From Actinobacteria bacterium UBA3120 (lineage in GTDB: Bacteria; Actinomycetota; Actinomycetes; S36-B12), in the NCBI GenBank assembly GCA_002365735.1, contig DEZY01000001.1, positions 1,039-15,614 on the forward strand: a stretch of DNA of 14,576 nucleotides, given 5' to 3'. Under the pieces are notes generated by a model. That model made no database searches and was not told the origin of the DNA. It saw nothing but the letters and a program-made list of their open reading frames with translations. Made by a program: the position numbers and the translations under genes. Of this stretch, positions 1 to 5,913 are shown piece by piece; position 1 is the first letter of the stretch; the number at the start of each line of letters is the position of its first letter.

Positions 1-183
1 GGTGGAGGTTACCAGTGAAAATGAACAACGCCTGTAGATGACCCGCGGATGCGCAGGATGAATTAGTGGTTTTACACGAAATCAAAGTCGAAGCCTGCAC
101 GTTTCCAGAGGCAGATGGGTCATTGTCTCCACAGCCACGCGGTCGGGCATCGAGTTCGTCTTTCGCCACCGGCGATTGGCATC
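1..183. other. Left edge, no clear gene
   Basis: No convincing gene is visible before the polyketide synthase. One forward frame is open from the left edge to a TAG at 34-36 and could be the last codons of a gene that starts outside the window, but about a dozen codons are too few to judge. An in-frame ATG at 115 would lengthen the next gene by 27 residues; that extension does not look like the start of a type III polyketide synthase, so I treat 115-195 as untranslated. Confidence 0.4.
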
Positions 184-195
184 TACGATAACTCA
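184..195 (+). promoter_or_regulatory. -10 box of a probable leaderless promoter for the polyketide synthase gene
   Basis: TACGAT at 184-189 matches the actinobacterial -10 pattern TANNNT and is followed by exactly 6 bases before the ATG at 196, so transcription could begin at or next to the start codon. No Shine-Dalgarno sequence precedes this ATG. The -35 region is not recognisable (only weak TTCGTC-like sequence near 155-160). The same box-plus-6 arrangement occurs at 3627-3632 and 12701-12706. Confidence 0.4.
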
Positions 196-1269
196 ATGAG
201 CCTCATTGCCGGTGCACACGCTGTAGTCGCACCTTACGGGTATCCGCAGGAGGAAATCATCGAGTCGTTCACCGCCCTGGTGTCTCCGGGAGGGGCTCAT
301 CAACAAATCATCGAACGCATCCATATCGCTACCGGGGTGAAGCATCGAAACCTCGCGATCCCTCTGAAGGATTACGCCGCTCTTGCCGACTTCGGTGCAG
401 CTAATGACCAGTTCATTCGGGTTGGACTTGATTTGGGTGCTTCCGCTATCGCAGGGGCGCTGGCCGCCGCGAACTTGGAGGCCACTGACGTGGACATGAT
501 CATGTCAACATCAGTTACGGGTATTGCTGCACCATCTCTTGAAGCGAGGCTTGTCCCAAGGCTCGGGCTACGTGAAGATGTAAAGCGGATGCCAATATTC
601 GGGCTTGGATGTGTTGCAGGCGCTGCTGGCATTGCACGGCTGCACGACTACCTGGTGGGTCATCCTGATGACGTAGCGGTTTTACTGTCAGTTGAGTTGT
701 GTTCGCTAACTGTGCAACGCGATGACGTGTCAATGCCAAATATCGTGGCAAGTGGCTTGTTTGGTGACGGGGCCGCAGCCGTTGTCATGGTGGGCGCGAA
801 CCGGGCGGCCCGCATGGGGATTACCGGACCCAGAGTTGTGGCTTCTCGCAGTCGGTTGTACCCCGACACAGAACGAACCATGGGCTGGGATATTGGGGGA
901 AGTGGTTTTCGCATTGTGCTTTCAGCCGGTGTTGCCGACATTATTAACCAATACCTCGGGGATGACGTGAGTGACTTTCTCGGTGACCACGACCTGAAGA
1001 TCGCCGACATCAAGCGCTGGGTGTGTCACCCGGGTGGACCTCGAGTGCTTGAAGCGATGGAGTCGGCGCTTGACCTGCATGACGGGCAGCTCGACGTTAC
1101 TTGGCGCAGCCTTGCAGCGATCGGAAACCTGTCCTCGGCTTCGGTTCTGCATGTTTTATGCGACACTGTTTATGGTTCGGGCGGGTTAGTCCCCGAACCA
1201 GGAACTCCCGGGATGCTGACTGCTATGGGTCCAGGCTTCTGCGCTGAACTAGTTTTACTGCAATGGTGA
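196..1269 (+). CDS. Type III polyketide synthase (alkylresorcinol/chalcone synthase-like)
   Basis: Homodimeric ketosynthase that extends an acyl-CoA starter with malonyl units and cyclises the chain without an acyl carrier protein. The 357-residue protein has the usual family length and the full Cys-His-Asn triad: Cys139 in FGLGC, His278 in CHPGG and Asn311 in GNLSSAS, with the C-terminal MGPGF loop at about 344-348. The start at ATG 196 is chosen because the protein then begins directly with the first strand of the thiolase fold; ATG 115 would add 27 unrelated residues. It heads a tight three-gene unit with a methyltransferase and an FAD oxygenase, the same functions as srsABC of Streptomyces griseus. 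From that context I infer an alkylresorcinol or alkylpyrone made from a fatty acyl starter. Starter and ring type cannot be read from sequence alone. Confidence 0.93.
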   Translation: MSLIAGAHAVVAPYGYPQEEIIESFTALVSPGGAHQQIIERIHIATGVKHRNLAIPLKDYAALADFGAANDQFIRVGLDLGASAIAGALAAANLEATDVDMIMSTSVTGIAAPSLEARLVPRLGLREDVKRMPIFGLGCVAGAAGIARLHDYLVGHPDDVAVLLSVELCSLTVQRDDVSMPNIVASGLFGDGAAAVVMVGANRAARMGITGPRVVASRSRLYPDTERTMGWDIGGSGFRIVLSAGVADIINQYLGDDVSDFLGDHDLKIADIKRWVCHPGGPRVLEAMESALDLHDGQLDVTWRSLAAIGNLSSASVLHVLCDTVYGSGGLVPEPGTPGMLTAMGPGFCAELVLLQW

Positions 1270-1273
1270 TCCA

Positions 1274-1795
1274 ATGACGGGAATAGTCCTTTTCACTATC
1301 CTGATTGCACTCGTCGCCGTGGAGCGAGTCGTCGAACTCGTCGTGTCAAAAAGAAACCTTCGTTGGAGCGCGCAGCACGGGGGTGTTGAATTTGGTCGGT
1401 CCCATTACCCATACATGGTAGCTCTGCACGTGTTTCTGCTTGTTGGTTCACTTGTTGAAGTGTGGGTGTGGCAAAAACCAATCAATCCTGCTTTCGCATG
1501 GACCATGTGTGCGTTGGTCCTTGCCTCGCAAGCACTTCGCTGGTGGTGCATTACAACTCTGGGTCAGAGGTGGAATACGCTCGTCGTGATTGTTCCTGGA
1601 CTTCCACGCGTTACGGGCGGCCCCTACCGTTGGCTAAGCCACCCGAATTACGTTGCCGTTGTGATTGAGGGAATAGCGCTGCCCATGGTCGGCTTCGCCT
1701 GGGTCACCGCGATCGTGTTCACCGCATTGAATCTGCCGCTGCTTGCCGTGCGACTTCGGGTTGAGAACGCGGCACTTGGGACACTTCCCAAATGA
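1274..1795 (+). CDS. ICMT-like membrane methyltransferase (SrsB/AgqB-type)
   Basis: Small integral-membrane S-adenosylmethionine methyltransferase of the isoprenylcysteine carboxyl methyltransferase/PEMT fold, 173 residues. Hydrophobic helices lie near residues 3-25, 45-65, 75-92 and 133-160. The signature RWLSHPNYVAVVIE in the second half corresponds to the RHPxYxxxxxE cofactor-binding motif, and a second conserved part (RVENAAL) follows near the C terminus. It begins 4 bases after the polyketide synthase stop and ends overlapping the next start by ATGA, so it is translated with its neighbours. In the srs and agq clusters the equivalent enzyme methylates a phenolic hydroxyl of the alkylresorcinol; I infer the same here. 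A role in protein prenylcysteine methylation is unlikely given the operon. Confidence 0.85.
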   Translation: MTGIVLFTILIALVAVERVVELVVSKRNLRWSAQHGGVEFGRSHYPYMVALHVFLLVGSLVEVWVWQKPINPAFAWTMCALVLASQALRWWCITTLGQRWNTLVVIVPGLPRVTGGPYRWLSHPNYVAVVIEGIALPMVGFAWVTAIVFTALNLPLLAVRLRVENAALGTLPK

Positions 1796-2811
1796 TTGAC
1801 CTAATTGTTGCAGGAGGTGGACCGGTCGGGTTGATGACTGCTGTCCTCGCGCGGCTCAGTGGTCTTGATGTCGCTGTGGTTGAACAACGCTCTGGACCGA
1901 TCGATAAAGCCTGCGGTGAGGGTTTAATGCCAGATGCACTGTCGCGGTTACGCGCAGTTGGCGTTGATCCGATCGGGCAAGACTTTCATGGAATCCGTTA
2001 CATCTCCAAAGGAAGAGTTGCCCAGGCACGGTTCCGATCGGGGCCAGGTCGAGGAGTGCGGCGCCTTGCCCTGCATACCGCGCTACTAGAGCGGTCACAA
2101 GAGCTTGGAGTCGAAATGATCACCGGTCGAGTGGATTCGATCTCTCAAGGTGATGGCTGGATAGAAGCGGGCGGGCTGCGCGCCCGTTACCTCGTCGGCG
2201 CCGACGGATTGCACTCGAATGTTCGAAGACTCCTTGGCCTGGGGGAGGTTGCATTCGGTGCGCAACGTTTCGGTATCCGCCAACACTTTGGTGTCACGCC
2301 CTGGAGCGATTTAGTTGAGGTGTACTGGCTGGAAGATTCTGAAATCTATGTCACACCGGTTAGCGCCGATACTGTTGGCGTTGCCGTTCTTGGTCGATCT
2401 GTGCTCAACCTTGATGATTCGATTGCACGGGTTCCCGAGCTTGCTGCGCGACTTGACTCGGCACCACGGGTGAGTGATCTGCGCGGAGCTGGCCCACTGC
2501 TTCAACGGGTGAGTGCGCGTTCGGCCGATCGGGCACTTTTGGTGGGTGATGCATCCGGTTACATCGATGCACTGACCGGCGAAGGTTTACGGTTGGGCTT
2601 TGCCGAGGCGGAAGCAGCAGTGAACGCAGTTCTCACGGACGAACCAGAGCGCTATGAGCACGAGTGGCAGAAAGTGACAAGGTCCTACCGTTTAATGACC
2701 GGTGGATTACTGTGGGCGTCCTCTCGTCGCGGACTGCGACCCATGATCGTTCCCGTGGCGCGGGCGATGCCGCGAGTCTTCAACCGGATAGTGGACTCCT
2801 TAGCCGCCTAG
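1792..2811 (+). CDS. FAD-dependent monooxygenase (SrsC/AgqC-type hydroxylase)
   Basis: Flavoprotein of the aromatic hydroxylase/geranylgeranyl reductase superfamily, 339 residues. The N-terminal Rossmann motif GGGPVG is at 8-13 with the ribose-binding Glu31; a CGEGLMP segment follows near residue 40, the GADG motif is at 136-139, and the second FAD motif begins at Gly252-Asp253 and runs on into DALTGEG. No signal peptide. It starts inside the methyltransferase stop codon (ATGA), so it belongs to the same transcript. By comparison with the srs and agq pathways it should hydroxylate the methylated alkylresorcinol, giving an alkyl-methoxy-hydroquinone or benzoquinone. A geranylgeranyl-reductase-like role, reducing a prenyl chain, is the main alternative because the CGEGL and LTGEG segments also occur in that family. 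Confidence 0.85.
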   Translation: MIDLIVAGGGPVGLMTAVLARLSGLDVAVVEQRSGPIDKACGEGLMPDALSRLRAVGVDPIGQDFHGIRYISKGRVAQARFRSGPGRGVRRLALHTALLERSQELGVEMITGRVDSISQGDGWIEAGGLRARYLVGADGLHSNVRRLLGLGEVAFGAQRFGIRQHFGVTPWSDLVEVYWLEDSEIYVTPVSADTVGVAVLGRSVLNLDDSIARVPELAARLDSAPRVSDLRGAGPLLQRVSARSADRALLVGDASGYIDALTGEGLRLGFAEAEAAVNAVLTDEPERYEHEWQKVTRSYRLMTGGLLWASSRRGLRPMIVPVARAMPRVFNRIVDSLAA

Positions 2812-3620
2812 CCGATTGCGGTAACAAATACCAATGCGGCAACGTCAATACCCACCATTGCGATCAGCACATGAAACATTCCGGCTCGGTGGTTCCAACG
2901 CGAGCCCAGGATCACGGCTGAAACGAATGCACCGGCAATGATCAGTGCCAGCCAGATGCTCGCGGAGAAGCTGACGACAACCAAAACGCCACTGCCCAGT
3001 GCGAGTAGGAGCCAACACAAAAGCACGGATCGGCGGATCCCTAAACGAACCACGAGTCCACCAACGCCTGCGCCAGCATCAGAGTCGGCATCTGGCAATG
3101 CGTTTGCCAGATGGGCGCTCACTCCGATGATTGCGAACACGGCTACAGCCCAAACGGTCGGAGGCTCATCGTTAAATCCAAAAGAAAGGAAGGCTGGCAT
3201 CACGCCAAAAGCCAACGCGTACGGGAGCCAGGACCACACGGTGCGGGAGAGGCGAATGTTGTAGAGCCAAGCCATCAGGATCGCGAATACGTGGAATGAA
3301 CCACCTAACCAACCCGCGACTGCCCAACTGAGCAGGATTGCAATGAGCAGTGCGGAAGCTGCGGCGATCCATAGTGCGCGGGCTGACACGTTCAAGGCCA
3401 CCGTTGGTTTACTTGTGCGCCCCACGCGGGCATCTAAGGAAGCGTCGAAGGCGTCGTTGCTCCAACCAACCGATAACTGGCCAATGAGAATCGCTGCGAA
3501 TACGGTGACCAGTGGCCAACCGGTCCAACCAAGACTCCACGCAAATGCGGTGATGACCAGCGAGACGGCGATCGTGGGCAATGGATGTGCAGCCCTGACG
3601 AAACCCTGAAGTAACCGCAT
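2808..3620 (-). CDS. UbiA-family membrane prenyltransferase
   Basis: Integral-membrane aromatic prenyltransferase, 270 residues from the chosen start, with about eight hydrophobic helices. The first prenyl-diphosphate/Mg site is NDAFDASLD (Asn55, Asp56, Asp59, Asp63) and the second is NALPDADSD (Asn173, Asp177, Asp181), so both metal-binding motifs are intact. The frame stays open to a TTG at 3726-3728, but that extension is polar, lacks a good ribosome site and does not belong to the fold; ATG 3620 also has a TANNNT box 6 bases upstream. The gene faces the polyketide operon and its TAG stop overlaps the oxygenase stop. Agq-type clusters contain such an enzyme to O-prenylate the methoxyhydroquinone, which is the role I infer. 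UbiA members for menaquinone, heme or decaprenyl-phosphoribose synthesis are less likely from context. Confidence 0.88.
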   Translation of the reverse strand: MRLLQGFVRAAHPLPTIAVSLVITAFAWSLGWTGWPLVTVFAAILIGQLSVGWSNDAFDASLDARVGRTSKPTVALNVSARALWIAAASALLIAILLSWAVAGWLGGSFHVFAILMAWLYNIRLSRTVWSWLPYALAFGVMPAFLSFGFNDEPPTVWAVAVFAIIGVSAHLANALPDADSDAGAGVGGLVVRLGIRRSVLLCWLLLALGSGVLVVVSFSASIWLALIIAGAFVSAVILGSRWNHRAGMFHVLIAMVGIDVAALVFVTAIG

Positions 3621-3632
3621 ACCCTGACCGTA
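3621..3632 (-). promoter_or_regulatory. -10 box of a probable leaderless promoter for the prenyltransferase gene
   Basis: On the minus strand TACGGT (3632 to 3627) is followed by 6 bases and then the ATG at 3620. A short AGGG lies directly against the start codon, too close to work as a Shine-Dalgarno sequence. The arrangement matches the one at the polyketide synthase gene and supports ATG 3620 over the upstream TTG. Confidence 0.35.
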
Positions 3633-3730
3633 GGCGGTCGATGACTGGTTGCCTTGACCAGGTTCGGGCGAAACGAGGTAGATACTTGCCTCGACGTCGG
3701 TGAGTGAGTGCTTACGTGTTTTGATCAAGC

Positions 3731-3736
3731 TATATT
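3731..3736 (+). promoter_or_regulatory. Possible -10 box for the spermidine-synthase-like gene
   Basis: TATATT is a near-consensus -10 hexamer in the gap between the divergent prenyltransferase and spermidine-synthase-like genes, 65 bases before the ATG at 3802. No convincing -35 is present at 16-18 bases upstream, so this is only a candidate. The AT-rich patch could also serve the minus strand. Confidence 0.25.
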
Positions 3737-3801
3737 AAGGAAACTCAGCTCGTCACTTGCGTGCTGACCCGCGGGTTGATCATGAGGGACAAGGAATTGC
3801 G

Positions 3802-4512
3802 ATGGCTCTGCGCTTTGAAGAGATCGATTGGCAGGACACTGCCCGAGGAGAGATCTCCCTACGACGCCGAGTAGACCCGACGTTGGGGGTCGACGTCTAT
3901 GAAGTGAAATTGGGGGAGGAGTTCCTCATGTCCAGCCTGTTCACTGTTGCTGAGATCGAGCTTGCCCGGATTGGACTTGCACAAGTAACTGGCGACCGCA
4001 TTGATGTGCTGGTGGGCGGTCTGGGATTGGGATACACCGCTGTCGCTGCATTGGCCGATCCCCGAGTCCAGACCCTAACCGTCGTTGACGCTATCGCTCC
4101 AGTAATCAACTGGCATCAGCGCGAACTCTTGCCCGATACGGCAGGGCTCGCAACTGATTCGCGAACCCACCTGTTAGAGGGTGACTTCTTCGCACTTGTT
4201 GATGGTCCGGTGGGCTTCGGCGCGGGCCGACCAGATCATTACGACGCTATTCTGTTGGACATTGATCACACTCCGCGACACGTGCTGCACCAAAGTCATT
4301 CGTCGTTCTACTTACGGGAGGGTCTGCAATCCATGCGGCGACACCTCAAAGCGAGCGGTGTATTCGCGCTCTGGTCAGACGACCCGCCGGATCAGGAGTT
4401 TCTTGGGGTCTTGTCCGGCGTCTTCGCTGAGGTATCCACGCACGTTGTGAGTTTCCCTAATCCACTCACCGGCGGAGAGTCAGCCAATTCTGTGTACGTG
4501 GCCAGCCACTAA
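3802..4512 (+). CDS. Spermidine-synthase-fold methyltransferase-like protein
   Basis: Rossmann-fold protein of 236 residues related to spermidine synthases. The cofactor loop GGLGLGYT is at 72-79, the acidic residue after strand 2 is Asp96 (VVD), Asp128 sits in GDFF, and the LLDID segment (Asp153, Asp155) is followed by a SSFY motif like the conserved FY of this family. It is shorter than classical SpeE proteins (about 280-300) because the N-terminal beta domain is reduced. ATG 3802 is preferred over TTG 3757 because AAGGA at 3791-3795 lies 6 bases before it. It diverges from the prenyltransferase gene with no visible SAM decarboxylase partner. Many actinobacterial members of this family are annotated as spermidine synthase without proof, so true polyamine synthesis is doubtful; a methyltransferase role, perhaps in the neighbouring pathway, is possible. 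Confidence 0.75.
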   Translation: MALRFEEIDWQDTARGEISLRRRVDPTLGVDVYEVKLGEEFLMSSLFTVAEIELARIGLAQVTGDRIDVLVGGLGLGYTAVAALADPRVQTLTVVDAIAPVINWHQRELLPDTAGLATDSRTHLLEGDFFALVDGPVGFGAGRPDHYDAILLDIDHTPRHVLHQSHSSFYLREGLQSMRRHLKASGVFALWSDDPPDQEFLGVLSGVFAEVSTHVVSFPNPLTGGESANSVYVASH

Positions 4513-4554
4513 TTTCGTGCTCCACAAGATTTCCTAGTATCTTCATTGATGGCG

Positions 4555-4617
4555 GCAGGCGTGTAAGAACCAATACATGCGCCACCGGAGGCGTTTTCGA
4601 TGTTATACGCTGCCTGC
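4555..4617 (+). terminator. Nested stem-loop with an inner terminator-like hairpin
   Basis: The outer arms are GCAGGC at 4555-4560 and GCCTGC at 4612-4617, extended inward by G4561-C4610, T4562-G4609 (wobble), G4563-C4608, T4564-A4607 and A4565-T4606 around one bulged T (4611). Inside is a short hairpin, CGCC at 4580-4583 with GGCG at 4590-4593, followed at once by TTTT (4594-4597). The inner element could end transcription of the spermidine-synthase-like gene 68 bases upstream. The outer arms would compete with nothing and simply enclose it, so the whole may also be a structured leader for lldD. Confidence 0.4.
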
Positions 4618-4679
4618 TATTAAGAGATTCATATTTGCTCTTGATGTGATCTGGCCAGGCTGATGAAGTGGAGCATTGA

Positions 4680-5897
4680 GTGAAGAGTAGACGCCTACCG
4701 AGGCCGTCGGAGATTCTTCCACTGATCGGAAAGCCGGATCGAAGCAAATCCCGTCTTCAGCGCAGGTTGGAGCGCTGCGCGAGCGTGTGGGATGTGCGCG
4801 AAATGGCCAGGCGGTCTACCCCGAAGTCGGTCTTCGACTACACCGACGGTGGCTCGATGTCTGAGAGCAGCTTGGACCGTAGTCGTGACGCATACCGACG
4901 GGTCGAGTTCACGCCGCGCATTATGCGCAATGTTGCTGATGTTGATCTGTCGACCACGATTCTTGGCAAGACAAACGCATTGCCTTTCGTATTCGCCCCG
5001 ACCGGGTTCACCCGCATGATGCATCACGCAGGTGAACCAGCCGTTGCGGCCGTTGCGGAGCGGGCGGGTATCGCCTATGCGCTGTCGACATTGGGCACGA
5101 CGAGCATCGAGGGCTTGGCAACTGCGACGCCCGAGGTGCGTCGATGGTTCCAACTATATGTATCACGTGATCGATCGCAAGCCGTGGAGCTGATGCGGCG
5201 CGCGAAGGAGAGCGGCTATGACTCATTGATTCTTACGGTGGACACGGCGGTGGGTGGTATTCGTTGGCGTGAGGTTCGCAATGGTCTCACGATCCCCCCG
5301 CAACTCACCCTCCGAACGATTCTGGACATGTCCCGCCATCCCAAGTGGTGGGCGAATGTGTTGACAACTGAGCCACTAACTTTCGCTTCGCTCTCCACTA
5401 CTGGCGGCACCGTCGGCGATCTTCTGACGCGGGTTTTTGATCCCGGTATAACTTCCGAGGACATCAAGTGGATCCGTGACAATTGGGATGGCGCGGTGAT
5501 GGTAAAAGGTGTGCAGGCGTTGGAAGATGCACAGGTCCTTGCCGATCTGGGTGTCGATGCGATCGTGCTTAGCAACCATGGCGGCCGTCAGATTGACAAA
5601 GGGAACGTCCCTCTTGAGTTACTTCCCAGTGTTGTCGAGGCGGTAGGAGACCGCACGGAGGTGTATATCGACGGCGGTATTATGAGCGGTACTGACATCG
5701 TTGCAGCCCTCGCACTCGGAGCCACGGGAACGCTCGTGGGCCGCGCTTATCTATATGGATTGATGGCGGGCGGTCAGGGTGGGGTGCAACGAGTGGTGGA
5801 CATCCTCTCTAAAGAGATCAAGACCACCCTGCAACTCATGGGTGTCACCAGCGTTGATCAACTCGACCCTTCGATGGTTCGACTGCGCCCTTACTGA
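4680..5897 (+). CDS. FMN-dependent L-lactate dehydrogenase
   Basis: Alpha-hydroxy-acid oxidising flavoprotein, 405 residues, of the LldD type that oxidises L-lactate to pyruvate and passes electrons to quinone at the membrane. The TIM barrel carries the signature SNHGGRQ with catalytic His300 and Arg303, and the FMN-phosphate segment DGGIMSGTDIVAALALGA further on. The N-terminal basic stretch before the barrel is usual in actinobacterial members. GTG 4680 is chosen because GGAG at 4670-4673 lies 6 bases upstream. It converges on rhaEW with only 16 bases between the stops. Next to a fused rhamnulose-phosphate aldolase/lactaldehyde dehydrogenase, its job is most likely to consume the L-lactate formed from rhamnose. 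Substrate preference among 2-hydroxy acids is not certain from sequence. Confidence 0.88.
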   Translation: MKSRRLPRPSEILPLIGKPDRSKSRLQRRLERCASVWDVREMARRSTPKSVFDYTDGGSMSESSLDRSRDAYRRVEFTPRIMRNVADVDLSTTILGKTNALPFVFAPTGFTRMMHHAGEPAVAAVAERAGIAYALSTLGTTSIEGLATATPEVRRWFQLYVSRDRSQAVELMRRAKESGYDSLILTVDTAVGGIRWREVRNGLTIPPQLTLRTILDMSRHPKWWANVLTTEPLTFASLSTTGGTVGDLLTRVFDPGITSEDIKWIRDNWDGAVMVKGVQALEDAQVLADLGVDAIVLSNHGGRQIDKGNVPLELLPSVVEAVGDRTEVYIDGGIMSGTDIVAALALGATGTLVGRAYLYGLMAGGQGGVQRVVDILSKEIKTTLQLMGVTSVDQLDPSMVRLRPY

Positions 5898-5913
5898 GCG
5901 GATTTGGGCTTTC

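Noticed and set aside
1..36. C-terminal end of an upstream gene
   Set aside because: About a dozen open codons at a window edge cannot be told from chance.
3621..3728. N-terminal extension of the UbiA protein to a TTG at 3728
   Set aside because: The 36 extra residues are polar, lack a ribosome site and precede the first helix of the fold; ATG 3620 fits the family. Some doubt remains because ATG 3620 has no Shine-Dalgarno sequence.
4695..5153. 152-codon minus-strand frame inside lldD
   Set aside because: It lies wholly antisense to a clear enzyme gene, is rich in Arg, Pro and Cys without domain motifs, and has no promoter or ribosome site.
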